From NCBI GenBank assembly GCA_910575835.1, contig CAJTGB010000008.1, positions 107,212 through 171,211 of the forward strand: a DNA stretch of 64,000 bases, written 5' to 3'. The notes beneath the pieces are model-generated. The model had not been told where the DNA came from. It searched no databases and saw only the letters and a program-made list of their open reading frames with translations. Position numbers and translations under genes: made by a program. This DNA comes from Lachnospiraceae bacterium. GTDB taxonomy: Bacteria; Bacillota; Clostridia; Lachnospirales; Lachnospiraceae. Of the stretch, positions 17,828-26,294 are shown in pieces. Numbering within the stretch: position 1 is the stretch's first letter; each line of letters opens with the position of its first letter.

Positions 17828-18751
17828 ATGGCAAAATTTATCATAAAGCGTATCGGATATATGCTGATCACGCTGTTTATCGTCATAACGGCAACATTCT
17901 TTCTGATGCACAGTATCCCCGGAGATCCTCTCGCGCATATGGCGAGGAATCTCCCGGAACAGACGAGAGAGAATTATTATGAAAAATATGGATTGGATAA
18001 ATCTACTCCGGAGCAGTATGTGATCTTCATGAAGAATCTGCTCACCAAAGGAGAGATGGGAGAGTCCTTAAGATATCCGGGACGTGAAGTTACAGACACG
18101 CTGATGACCAATTCCGCGGTATCTGCAAAACCCGGCGGGATGGCGCTGGTTGCAGGTCTTATCATTGGTATCCTTCTGGGGATCGTCGCTGCCCTTAATA
18201 AGAATAAGTGGCCGGACTATATCGTCATGTTCATCGCGATCCTGGGGATCACGGTGCCTGTCTTTGTCCTGGCATCCGTCCTTCAGTACATCTTCAGCGT
18301 GAAGCTGATGGTGCTTCCGACAACGGGATGGGGAAGCTGGAAGAATATCGTGCTTCCGATCATTGTACTGAGTTTTGGAACTATAGCGACATATGCACGA
18401 TATGTGAAATCCAACATGCTGGATGTCATGGGACAGGATTACATCCTCACGGCAGAGGCAAAGGGCGTCAGCAGATTTAACGTGGTCAAAAAGCATGTCC
18501 TTAAGAATGCATTCCTTCCATGTATGACACTTCTGGTGGGACAGGTGTCCGGTATCTTCACCGGTTCTTTCGTAGTGGAGAAGATCTTCGGTATCCCGGG
18601 ACTTGGTTTCTACTATATCAATTCAATCAATGACAGAGACTATACGATGATCATCGGTACAACGATCTTTGCGGCCGCGCTGTTCGTATTCGTACAGCTT
18701 GCAGTGGATATCGCGTATAGTCTTATGGACCCGAGAATTCGTGTGAAGTAG
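17828..18751 (+). CDS. oppB: Oligopeptide ABC transporter permease
   Basis: A 307-residue inner-membrane protein starting at ATG 17828, after AGGGAGAGAAGAG; upstream in-frame codons overlap the terminator and are not used. It has about six transmembrane helices with the typical first helix (IIKRIGYMLITLFIVITATFF), the MHSIPGDPL segment and the EAA loop DYILTAEAKGVSRFNVVKKHVLKNA. It forms the channel with the next gene product. Confidence 0.94.
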   Translation: MAKFIIKRIGYMLITLFIVITATFFLMHSIPGDPLAHMARNLPEQTRENYYEKYGLDKSTPEQYVIFMKNLLTKGEMGESLRYPGREVTDTLMTNSAVSAKPGGMALVAGLIIGILLGIVAALNKNKWPDYIVMFIAILGITVPVFVLASVLQYIFSVKLMVLPTTGWGSWKNIVLPIIVLSFGTIATYARYVKSNMLDVMGQDYILTAEAKGVSRFNVVKKHVLKNAFLPCMTLLVGQVSGIFTGSFVVEKIFGIPGLGFYYINSINDRDYTMIIGTTIFAAALFVFVQLAVDIAYSLMDPRIRVK

Positions 18752-18763
18752 GAGGAAGAGCAG

Positions 18764-19711
18764 ATGTTGGTAAACCATGATGTGACAGATATGATGGAAA
18801 ATATACCTGATGAGAAATTCAAGATCATCGGAATTGATAAAGATGCGGAAGCACCGTCAAGACCGCGGATCGGTTACTGGAGAGACGCGTGGAGGAGGCT
18901 TCGGGAGAATAAAGTAGCGTTTGTGGCGCTGATCATTCTTCTGATACTGATCTTTTTCATTATCTTCGGCCCTGCGATCAGCGGTTATGAATTTGAACAG
19001 ATAGATTCGGATGCGATCAATCAGGGACCAAGCGCGGAGCACTGGTTTGGAACAGATGATCTGGGCAGAGATCTTTTTGCCAGAGTATGGCAGGCGGGAC
19101 GTGTCTCTATCATCATTGGTATCTTAGGCGCCGTGATCGCCAGTGTTGTGGGGAGTATTTACGGCGGAATCGCCGCATATTTCGGAGGAGCGGTGGACGA
19201 TATCATGATGCGTATCGTAGAGGTACTCTTAAGTATTCCGTACCTGATCATCGTTATCCTGATCTCGGTCGTAACAGACAGCAAGAGCCTTGGAACCATG
19301 CTGGTCGCCCTGACGCTTACCGGGTGGTGCGGAATAGCAAGGCTTGTACGCGGCCAGATGCTGCAGCTTAAGTCGCAGGAATATGTACTGGCGGCCAATG
19401 CGCTGGGTGTTGCTCCTATTAAGATCATATTAAAGCATATGATACCGAATACGATCGGAATGATCATCGTTGCCATTACCTTTGATATTCCGGGATATAT
19501 TTTCTCAGAAGCATTCTTAAGTTATGTAGGACTTGGAATCCAGCCGCCGTCAACAAGCTGGGGCGCACTCGCTTCGGCGGCACAGCAGAACTTCATGTTC
19601 TACCCTTACCAGCTTTTGTTCCCGGCGCTGATGATCGCCCTTACTATGCTGTCATTCACGCTGCTGGGCGATGGCCTTCGGGATGCACTGGATCCGAAAT
19701 TGCGAAAATAG
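18764..19711 (+). CDS. oppC: Oligopeptide ABC transporter permease
   Basis: A 315-residue permease starting 12 nt after oppB. The N-terminal cytoplasmic tail contains the OppC pattern YWRDAWRRLRENKVAFVAL, followed by a first transmembrane helix, the HWFGTDDLGRDLFARVWQAGRVS segment and five more helices. The EAA loop is EYVLAANALGVAPIKIILKHMIPNT and the C-terminus is LLGDGLRDALDPKLRK, both usual for this family. Confidence 0.94.
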   Translation: MLVNHDVTDMMENIPDEKFKIIGIDKDAEAPSRPRIGYWRDAWRRLRENKVAFVALIILLILIFFIIFGPAISGYEFEQIDSDAINQGPSAEHWFGTDDLGRDLFARVWQAGRVSIIIGILGAVIASVVGSIYGGIAAYFGGAVDDIMMRIVEVLLSIPYLIIVILISVVTDSKSLGTMLVALTLTGWCGIARLVRGQMLQLKSQEYVLAANALGVAPIKIILKHMIPNTIGMIIVAITFDIPGYIFSEAFLSYVGLGIQPPSTSWGALASAAQQNFMFYPYQLLFPALMIALTMLSFTLLGDGLRDALDPKLRK

Positions 19712-19722
19712 GAGAGACGGAT

Positions 19723-20745
19723 ATGGAAAAAGATAAAATATTAGAAGTTGACAATTTGAATGTTTCCTTTAATACATATGCCGGAGAGGTAAAGGCTGTG
19801 CGCGGCGTAAGCTTTGAACTTAGTAAAGGAGAGACGCTTGCGTTCGTAGGAGAGTCCGGATGCGGGAAGACAGTAACTGCCAAGTCGATCCTCCGTCTCT
19901 TGAAACCGCCTTTTGCAGTGATCAAGCCGGAGTCGAAGATCATCTGTAACGGAAAAGACGTACTGAAGATGAGTGAGAAGGAGCTGTGTGAGTTCCGCGG
20001 GGATGAAGTGGGCATGATCTTCCAGGATCCAATGACTTCCCTGAATCCGACGATGACGGTGGGCAACCAGATCATGGAGAGTCTGATGATCCATAAGAAG
20101 CTTGATAAGAAGGCGGCAAAGGAAGAAGCCGTCAATATGCTTAAGCTGGTCAATATCCCAAGCCCGGAGAAACGTATTGATAATTATCCACATGAGATGT
20201 CCGGCGGTATGCGCCAGAGAGTCATGATCGCCATTGCCCTGGCATGTAATCCGAATGTGTTGATCGCAGATGAACCTACGACGGCGCTGGATGTAACGAT
20301 CCAGGCGCAGATCATGGATCTGATGATGGAGTTAAAGACCAAGATGAACACAGCGATCATCCTGGTTACCCATGACTTGGGCGTTGTGGCTAATTTTGCG
20401 GACCGTATCCAGGTGATGTATGCCGGAGAGGTAGTAGAGCGGGGAACGACGAAAGAGATCTTTAACGAGAGCAAGCATCCGTATACCTGGGCGCTGCTTC
20501 GGTCCGTACCAAGGCTTGGCAGTGAATCGAAAGAGGAACTCTACGCCCTTGGCGGGACTCCGCCGGATCTGCTGCTTCCGCTGAATCACTGCCCGTTCGC
20601 AGACAGATGTGAGTACTGCATGCCTATCTGTAAAGAATGTAAGCCTAAGGAGACAGTTCTTAGCGATACACATATGGTATCCTGCTGGCTGATGCACGAG
20701 AAGGCTCCGAAGGTAGAGTCATTTTATGATAGGAGGGATAAATAA
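19723..20745 (+). CDS. oppD: Oligopeptide ABC transporter ATP-binding protein
   Basis: A 340-residue ATPase. Walker A is GESGCGKTVTAKS (about 45-57), the signature MSGGMRQRVMIAIAL and Walker B VLIADEPTTALD. The C-terminal oligopeptide/dipeptide transporter extension carries the cysteine motif CPFADRCEYCMPICKE, which in this family binds an iron-sulfur cluster or metal. It energises the transporter with the next gene product. The stop codon overlaps the oppF start by one base. Confidence 0.94.
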   Translation: MEKDKILEVDNLNVSFNTYAGEVKAVRGVSFELSKGETLAFVGESGCGKTVTAKSILRLLKPPFAVIKPESKIICNGKDVLKMSEKELCEFRGDEVGMIFQDPMTSLNPTMTVGNQIMESLMIHKKLDKKAAKEEAVNMLKLVNIPSPEKRIDNYPHEMSGGMRQRVMIAIALACNPNVLIADEPTTALDVTIQAQIMDLMMELKTKMNTAIILVTHDLGVVANFADRIQVMYAGEVVERGTTKEIFNESKHPYTWALLRSVPRLGSESKEELYALGGTPPDLLLPLNHCPFADRCEYCMPICKECKPKETVLSDTHMVSCWLMHEKAPKVESFYDRRDK

Positions 20746-21713
20746 TGGGTGAATATATCGTAGAGGCGAAGAACCTGTGCAAATATTTTAAGGCAGGCAA
20801 GAACCAGACGCTGAAAGCGGTAGACGGTGTGAATATCCAGCTTAAGAAGGGTGAGACTCTTGGGCTGGTAGGCGAGTCCGGGTGCGGTAAGACGACCTGC
20901 GGACGTACTCTGGTGAAGCTTTATGAGGCCACAAGCGGCACGGTGCTGTTCGAGGGAAAGGATGTATCGCGGCTTAAGGGAAAGGAACTGCTCGGATTCC
21001 GCAAGGATGCCCAGATCATATTCCAGGATCCGTATGCATCTCTGGATCCCCGTATGACTATCGGAGAGATCATTACCGAGGGAATGAATGTGCATTTCCA
21101 TATGTCGGAGAAGGAGAAAGAGGCGAAGGTGAACGATCTGCTTCACAAGGTAGGACTGAATGCGGAGTATGCCAATCGGTTTGCCCATGAGCTCTCCGGC
21201 GGACAGCGGCAGCGTGTGGGAATTGCGAGGGCGCTTGCCGTGGAACCGAAATTCATTGTCTGTGACGAGCCGATCTCTGCTCTTGACGTATCGATCCAGG
21301 CACAGATCGTAAACCTGCTGATCAAGCTGCAGCGGGAGATGGGGCTTACCTACCTGTTTATCTCCCATGACCTGTCTATGGTAAAGCATATCTCTGACAG
21401 GGTAGGTGTTATGTATCTGGGGGCTATGGTAGAACTTGCCGGTAATCATGCGTTGTATGATCATCCGGTCCATCCGTATACACAGGCGTTGATCTCGGCG
21501 ATTCCAGAGGCAGATCCGGATGAAGAAGAAGGAAAGCCGAGAGTGCATCTGGAAGGCGAGGTGCCAAGTCCGATCAATCCTCCTGCCGGATGCCGGTTCA
21601 AGGGGAGATGTAAGTATGCGAAAGAGATCTGCGGACAGGAGATGCCTGAGTTAAAAGAGGTAGAACCGAATCATTATGTCGCCTGCCACATGTGCGGGAA
21701 GAAAGACTGGTAA
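20745..21713 (+). CDS. oppF: Oligopeptide ABC transporter ATP-binding protein
   Basis: A 322-residue ATPase. Walker A is GESGCGKTTCGRT, the signature LSGGQRQRVGIARAL and Walker B FIVCDEPISALD. The C-terminal extension ends with CRFKGRCKYAKEICGQEMP, again cysteine-rich. The ATG overlaps the oppD stop by one nucleotide with an AGGAGGGAT ribosome site just upstream, so the two ATPases are coupled. It completes a full opp set in the canonical order A-B-C-D-F. Confidence 0.94.
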   Translation: MGEYIVEAKNLCKYFKAGKNQTLKAVDGVNIQLKKGETLGLVGESGCGKTTCGRTLVKLYEATSGTVLFEGKDVSRLKGKELLGFRKDAQIIFQDPYASLDPRMTIGEIITEGMNVHFHMSEKEKEAKVNDLLHKVGLNAEYANRFAHELSGGQRQRVGIARALAVEPKFIVCDEPISALDVSIQAQIVNLLIKLQREMGLTYLFISHDLSMVKHISDRVGVMYLGAMVELAGNHALYDHPVHPYTQALISAIPEADPDEEEGKPRVHLEGEVPSPINPPAGCRFKGRCKYAKEICGQEMPELKEVEPNHYVACHMCGKKDW

Positions 21714-21815
21714 AAACACTGGCAAAGGTATACAAGTACAATATTGTGTGCTGCAGTAATAGGGTATTGTTACTGTAGAGAAGAATTCGGAATAAAAAGA
21801 AGGAGTACAAGAAGA

Positions 21816-23201
21816 ATGCTGACACAGGCATATATAGAGAAGATACTGGATTATGCGGTTTCCTGCAAAATGGATTATGCCGAGGTGTTCTTTGAGGATG
21901 TGGAGCGGACGAGGGTTGATCTCGTGGATTCGCAAGTTTCCAAATGTTCCTGTACAAGGGAGAGCGGGATCGGAGTCCGTGTGTTCCGGGGATTAGAATG
22001 TGAATATCTGTATAGTGCAGATACAAGAGAAGAGAAAGTGCTCAGGCTTTTGAAGGAGTACCTTGGCACAGGAGGCGTTTTCGGTAAGAGAACGCCTCTT
22101 TCCGCAATGACGCCTCATGAGGTCACGATGTACCGGATGGCTCCGGGCCGTATGGCGCTGCAAAAGAAGATCGGGTTATTAAAGGGAATCGTCAAAACCG
22201 GGAAAAGCGAAGACAGCTGTATCGTACAGGGACGGGCAGGTTATCTGGATACAGATCAGCGGGTACAGATCGCCAATACAGAGGGAGTATATGCACAAGA
22301 ACGCAGGTTACGGACAAGAGTGCGTCTGCTTATGACGGCAAAGGACGACGGACAAGGAGATCGTCAGACATGTTTTACAGGACCTGGAGCCATGTGCGGA
22401 CCAGAGTTTCTTGAAGACGGCAGACTGGAAGAACATGCAAGGAAGATTGCCCGGAATGCGAAGAATATGCTTGGGGCCAGGCCCTGTCCGGTGGGCCGGA
22501 TGCCGGTGATCATTGCCAATGGGTTCGGGGGATTATTCTTCCATGAGGCATGCGGACATTCACTGGAGGGAACTTCGGTTGCCAACGGGTGCTCTGAATT
22601 CGCAGGCAAGATCGGGACCAGGATCGCTTCAGAGAAAGTAACGCTGGTGGATGATGGTTCTATTGCCGGGGAATGGGGGTCTCTTGGAATAGACGATGAA
22701 GGGATACTGACACAGAAGAATGTGCTGATCGAAGACGGTATCTTGAAGGGATACCTCTTAGACAGGATGGATGCAAGAAGGATGGGGCTTAAACCAACTG
22801 GTTCGGCAAGACGGGAGAATTACCGGTTTGCTCCGGTTTCCCGTATGACGAATACATACATTGCTCCGGGAACGGATAAGCTTTCCGATATGTTAGGTTC
22901 AATAGATAAGGGGTTGTTTGTGAAAGATATCAATGCCGGATCGGTGGATCCCCTGACGGGAGAATTTAATTTTAATACAGGAGAGACTTATCTGATCGAG
23001 AAGGGAAAGATCACCGTACCCCTTAAGAGTGCGACTCTGATCGGTACCGGAAGAGAGATTCTGCCCCAAATAGATATGGTGTCGGACGATTTCGCGCTGG
23101 GGCAGGGATATTGTTATGCAGGAAGCGGACAGATCCCGATCGGAGCCGGCCAGCCAGCAGTGCGGATCACGGAGATGACAGTGGGAGGAAAAGAATTATG
23201 A
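21816..23201 (+). CDS. tldD: TldD-type metalloprotease
   Basis: A 461-residue protein from ATG 21816 (AAGGAG 11 nt upstream); an in-frame ATG at 21744 would add 24 residues unlike the family. The active-site helix HEACGH (in FFHEACGHSLEGTS) matches the HExxxH zinc motif of TldD, and the C-terminal cysteine/glycine region near TLIGTGREILPQIDMVSDD is typical. TldD forms a heterodimer with TldE and degrades unfolded peptides or removes leader peptides from RiPP precursors. It is joined to its partner by an ATGA overlap and lies 100 nt downstream of the peptide importer, which suggests a role in degrading imported peptides. The precise substrate is unknown. Confidence 0.9.
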   Translation: MLTQAYIEKILDYAVSCKMDYAEVFFEDVERTRVDLVDSQVSKCSCTRESGIGVRVFRGLECEYLYSADTREEKVLRLLKEYLGTGGVFGKRTPLSAMTPHEVTMYRMAPGRMALQKKIGLLKGIVKTGKSEDSCIVQGRAGYLDTDQRVQIANTEGVYAQERRLRTRVRLLMTAKDDGQGDRQTCFTGPGAMCGPEFLEDGRLEEHARKIARNAKNMLGARPCPVGRMPVIIANGFGGLFFHEACGHSLEGTSVANGCSEFAGKIGTRIASEKVTLVDDGSIAGEWGSLGIDDEGILTQKNVLIEDGILKGYLLDRMDARRMGLKPTGSARRENYRFAPVSRMTNTYIAPGTDKLSDMLGSIDKGLFVKDINAGSVDPLTGEFNFNTGETYLIEKGKITVPLKSATLIGTGREILPQIDMVSDDFALGQGYCYAGSGQIPIGAGQPAVRITEMTVGGKEL

Positions 23202-24553
23202 CGGGTGCATGGGAAGATCCGAATGTCAGAAATTTTATCAGGCGGCTTAAGGACGAAGGATTCGAGCATATAAGGCTGTCTGTTAATTCCAGAAAAACAC
23301 AGTTTCTTTCGGTACAGTGCCAGAAGGTGAAGACATACGAATATGGAAGCAGCAGGATGTACGCTGCGGAAGCGGTATGGGACGGAGAATACTGCTGCGC
23401 GTCTGCGAATTCCCTGGAAGAAGATGATGAGATGATCCGCAGGCTTAAGGAGACGGCAGGAATCTTCGGAAGCCGGGAGTTCCCGGATAAGATAAGGGAG
23501 AGCAGAGATTACAGGGGGCAGCGGTGGCGCACGATTGAAAAAGAAGAGATTGCTGAGTGCTTAAGGTATGCGGAACGAGAGGCGCTTTCCTGTGAGAAGA
23601 CAGATTTTGTGGAGCGATGTGAATATCAGCAGTATGAAGAAACCATAACCTTGCTGGATGAGGATCTGAATTATCTGGCGGACGACGACGGGGATTGTAC
23701 ATTTACGATCCGGGTGTCGGCAAGAGACGGCGACTCTGTGTCGGCTGCGACGAAGCTTGCGGTAGTGGATATAAAGGAACGGGAAGAATTCTTAAGGACC
23801 GTACAGGATCTGGCGAGACGGGCGGCTAAGCATGCCAGATTCGGTCTTCATGGGGAGAAGCTTCTATCGGGAAGTTATCCTATCGTGCTGGAAAACTGTG
23901 TGATGGCAGAGCTTATCGGACACTTTCTGCCTATATTCTATGCAGAGAATATCAGGCAGAACAGCAGTGCGCTGACAGGTAAAGAGAAGAAACAGGCAGG
24001 ATGCAGGCTTCTCAGAATAGAAGAAGATCCGTTCAGCGTGAAAGGGACGCGCAGACGGAGGATCGATGATGAGGGGACGCCGGTTTCCGGGAAAATCCTG
24101 ATCCGGGAAGGTATATTCGAAGCTTCATTATACAATAAAAAGAGCGCGGCCGAGGCGGGGTGTAAAAGTACCGGGAATGGATTTAAGCCGGATGCCGCGG
24201 CAGATATCGGAACAGGAGTTACGAATGTCATCCTCTCCTCGGAGAAAGATGTTTTTGCGGGAAAAGAGATGATCAGGGCTTCGGAAGGCGGAGTCTATAT
24301 TACAAAGGTTGAGGGGATGTTCGCGGGAGCAGACACGGAGAGCGGAGATTTCTCTCTGCTGGCCAGCGGAAACCGGATCGAGAACGGACAGGTGTGCACA
24401 GCGGTCCGTCAATTTACGATATCGGGAAATATCTGTGAATTGTGGAAGGATATTGAAATGATCGGTGATGATCCGGTGTACCGGATGACAGGCGCGGCGT
24501 GTGTCGTGAGCCCGACAGTCAGGGTGAAAAGCCTTATGGTGTCTGGGGAATGA
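23198..24553 (+). CDS. TldE/PmbA-type protease partner
   Basis: A 451-residue TldD/PmbA family protein. It starts at ATG 23198 in a 4-nt ATGA overlap with tldD. It lacks the HExxxH motif at the equivalent place (NCVMAELIGHFLPIF), as expected for the non-catalytic TldE subunit that shapes the central cavity. The family C-terminal portion (SSEKDVFAGKEMIRASEGGVYITKVEGMFAGADTESGDFSLLASG) is clear. It should be stoichiometric with TldD. The gene is followed by 590 nt without protein genes that hold a riboswitch and IS200 left end. Confidence 0.87.
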   Translation: MTGAWEDPNVRNFIRRLKDEGFEHIRLSVNSRKTQFLSVQCQKVKTYEYGSSRMYAAEAVWDGEYCCASANSLEEDDEMIRRLKETAGIFGSREFPDKIRESRDYRGQRWRTIEKEEIAECLRYAEREALSCEKTDFVERCEYQQYEETITLLDEDLNYLADDDGDCTFTIRVSARDGDSVSAATKLAVVDIKEREEFLRTVQDLARRAAKHARFGLHGEKLLSGSYPIVLENCVMAELIGHFLPIFYAENIRQNSSALTGKEKKQAGCRLLRIEEDPFSVKGTRRRRIDDEGTPVSGKILIREGIFEASLYNKKSAAEAGCKSTGNGFKPDAAADIGTGVTNVILSSEKDVFAGKEMIRASEGGVYITKVEGMFAGADTESGDFSLLASGNRIENGQVCTAVRQFTISGNICELWKDIEMIGDDPVYRMTGAACVVSPTVRVKSLMVSGE

Positions 24554-24583
24554 GACTGTTTTGGGATTGCAAAACAACGGCGA

Positions 24584-24608
24584 ATAGTTGTACATTGTAA
24601 AAAGTAGA
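24584..24608. repeat. 25-nt exact repeat, copy 2
   Basis: Identical to 14812-14836. It lies 30 nt after the tldE stop and 60 nt before the riboswitch promoter. No other copy was noticed in the window. Confidence 0.9.
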
Positions 24609-24668
24609 CAATATTTGTAAGATGATATTGTAGATTATGTATAAATTTGGATATTTTAGATTAAAAGG

Positions 24669-24697
24669 TTGCAAATGTTTTAACAATCGGTTATTAT
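24669..24697 (+). promoter_or_regulatory. Promoter upstream of the glycine riboswitch
   Basis: TTGCAA (24669-24674), 17 nt, TATTAT (24692-24697), placing the transcription start about 60 nt before the aptamer. Confidence 0.6.
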
Positions 24698-24762
24698 AGT
24701 TATAGGCAATGAGAGATATATGAATTGTCTATAAGTAAAGAGAATATTAGAGTGGGTTGATA

Positions 24763-24852
24763 TTTTCCAAGAGAGAGTCATATATGACCGCCGAAGAGGC
24801 AAACCTGACGTGCAGATCTCAGGCGAAACTTTCAGGCAAAAGGACTGGAAAA
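24763..24852 (+). ncRNA. Glycine riboswitch (single aptamer)
   Basis: The glycine aptamer core is readable: P1 strand TTTTCCA (24763-24769) pairs with TGGAAAA (24846-24852); inside are AGAGAGAG, then GACCGCCGAAGAGGCAAACC, a variable hairpin, GATCTCAGGC and CAGGCAAAAGGAC. These match the invariant positions of glycine riboswitches as I remember them. Only one full aptamer is seen; a partner 'ghost' helix may follow. It is oriented toward the glycine reductase genes, with an insertion sequence now lying between them. A terminator hairpin at 24927-24970 may be its expression platform. Confidence 0.85.
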
Positions 24853-24926
24853 GGTACCACATTCTGAATCTTGTGCTGTATGATAATTTCTTACATGGTT
24901 TGATATGTTATCAGGGCAAAAGACAG

Positions 24927-24970
24927 AAAGGACGATTGCACACATGATTGTGTTCAAATCGTCCTTTTTT
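24927..24970 (+). terminator. Terminator downstream of the riboswitch
   Basis: AAAGGACGATT (24927-24937) pairs with AATCGTCCTTT (24957-24967) and is followed by T residues to 24970. It is the likely riboswitch expression platform, although it could be a protective terminator at the left end of the neighbouring insertion sequence. Confidence 0.75.
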
Positions 24971-24988
24971 AATATGGCTTTAGCCAGT

Positions 24989-25034
24989 TGAGCACATCGG
25001 AGTTTTTCGTGTTCCGAAAAATGGAGATGTGCGA
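24989..25034 (+). repeat. Long imperfect hairpin at the IS200 left flank
   Basis: GCACATC (24992-24998) pairs with GATGTGC (25026-25032), with inner pairing of GTTTTTCG and CGAAAAAT. IS200-type elements often have such a hairpin near the left end that blocks outside transcription from reaching tnpA; it is either that or the edge of the host sequence. Confidence 0.5.
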
Positions 25035-25147
25035 AACAAAAATCCACCTGCTATGCGGGTGGTGCAACAAGTGCTTATAGCACAATCACCTTTCCAGTAT
25101 AATAGAGGTGTTCAGGCCACTATTAAAGAAAGGAAAGGTGATTAAGA

Positions 25148-25603
25148 ATGGCTAACAAAAGCAACTCATTAGCACATACAAAGTGGATGTGTAAATACCA
25201 CATCGTCTTCACCCCCAAGTATAGACGAAAAATAATTTATAATCAATACAAAGAAAGCATAAGGGATATTCTAAAACAGTTATGTTCATACAAGGGAGTG
25301 GAAATTCTGGAGGGACATCTGATGCCGGACCATATCCATATGCTGGTGAGTATACCGCCAAAATACAGCATATCTTCATTTATGGGATATCTGAAAGGTA
25401 AAAGTGCACTCATGATATTTGATAAGCATGCAAATCTCAAATATAAGTTTGGGAACAGACATTTCTGGTCAGAAGGATATTATGTAAGCACAGTGGGATT
25501 AAATGAAGCGACAATCAGAAAATATATCCAAGAACAGGAGCAGCATGATATCATGCAGGATAAATTAAGCGTAAAGGAGTATGAGGACCCTTTTAAGGGT
25601 TAA
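25148..25603 (+). CDS. tnpA: IS200/IS605 family Y1 transposase TnpA
   Basis: A 151-residue full-length HUH-type single-strand transposase. The HUH motif is HIHMLVS (about 61-67) and the catalytic tyrosine is in the helix GLNEATIRKYIQEQEQHD (Tyr near 129). The N-terminal CKYHIVFTPKYRRKIIY and the FMGYLKGKSALMIFDKH segment are usual for IS200 TnpA. It has its own start with an AAAGGTGATT ribosome site. No frameshift or stop is seen, so the element may be active. It acts on the hairpin ends described for this element. Confidence 0.95.
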   Translation: MANKSNSLAHTKWMCKYHIVFTPKYRRKIIYNQYKESIRDILKQLCSYKGVEILEGHLMPDHIHMLVSIPPKYSISSFMGYLKGKSALMIFDKHANLKYKFGNRHFWSEGYYVSTVGLNEATIRKYIQEQEQHDIMQDKLSVKEYEDPFKG

Positions 25604-25797
25604 GTCGGAGTAATACCAATGCCCCTTCAGGGGCGGCAACGAGTCAACAGCAATGTGGCTTGAACGGAGCTATGGGAAGACTGCGGAGCAGGATTCCCAT
25701 AGCATAAAGAGAAAGCCAGCGTCTTGAGGCGCGGCCAAGTAGGGCGGGCTTATAGCCCGCGTCCCTAGCCACCCGTTTTACGGGTGGGGGCGACTAC
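25604..25797 (+). ncRNA. Structured non-coding tail of the IS200 element
   Basis: About 190 nt between the tnpA stop and the right end have no reading frame of interest but at least five consecutive stems: GCCCC/GGGGC (25621-25634), GCTATGGGAA/TTCCCATAGC (25669-25703), GCC-GCGTC/GGCGC-GGC (25715-25735), GCGGGC/GCCCGC (25744-25760) and the right-end hairpin (25769-25787). GC content is well above the tnpA gene. The layout recalls the omega RNA of TnpB-bearing relatives, but no TnpB is present. Transcription and function are not shown by sequence. Confidence 0.4.
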
Positions 25798-25836
25798 AAT
25801 ACCAAGGATATAGCCGGAAGGGAGAGGCGGAGGCAG

Positions 25837-26223
25837 ATGGGCAGTAAAAATTACAGGATCATAACCAACAATCCCCTGGTTTTGGACAGACTGAAGGAGA
25901 CACATGATGTGGTCTACCGAGAGATTTCCTATGAAGAGATTCTAAGGGAAGTGAGGGACAGAATTCACGAAGGGCACATATTGTTATCGCATCCGTTATC
26001 CGGAAGCGTGAAGCCCAATGAGACACCATATAAATCCATTATGATATCAGAGAGGAAGGGGGAGATCGACGAAGGGTCGCTGAGATTGATTGAGAACGCC
26101 ATACAAGCGTGCCGTAAATTCATATTCAAGTCTGACTTGTATGAGGAATCGGTATATGACGATTTTCAGTTGATCGACTGGACTTTGCTGGAGAGTGGAA
26201 TGGCATCGGCAGATGTCTGGTAG
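25837..26223 (+). CDS. grdX: GrdX family protein
   Basis: A 128-residue cytoplasmic protein. The N-terminus YRIITNNPLVLD and the central block HILLSHPLSGSVKPNETPYKSIMIS are the marks of GrdX proteins, which are encoded at the head of glycine, sarcosine or betaine reductase operons. Their function is not established. It lies 40 nt after the insertion sequence and 71 nt before grdE, with a good ribosome site (GGAAGGGAGAGG). The operon start is therefore next to the element's right end. Confidence 0.88.
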   Translation: MGSKNYRIITNNPLVLDRLKETHDVVYREISYEEILREVRDRIHEGHILLSHPLSGSVKPNETPYKSIMISERKGEIDEGSLRLIENAIQACRKFIFKSDLYEESVYDDFQLIDWTLLESGMASADVW

Positions 26224-26294
26224 TCTTTACTGTAGGTTGTAGAAGCGTATAAGCTTTGAACAATAATATCAATATTCTAAGGAGGGAACCAAAA

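Larger units (their letters stand above)
25040..25797 (+). mobile_element. IS200-type insertion sequence (tnpA only)
   Basis: The element is bounded by related imperfect palindromes: left, CCACCTGC-TAT-GCGGGTGG (25044-25062); right, CCACCCGT-TTT-ACGGGTGG (25769-25787). It encodes one Y1 transposase and no tnpB. IS200/IS605 elements have such subterminal hairpins instead of terminal inverted repeats and make no target duplication, so the exact ends cannot be set by eye; outer limits are estimates. It lies between the glycine riboswitch and grdX. Confidence 0.8.

Noticed and set aside
24989..25797. A CRISPR-like or retron-like array, considered because of the many hairpins
   Set aside because: There are no regularly spaced direct repeats and no reverse transcriptase; the hairpins fit IS200 ends and tail.
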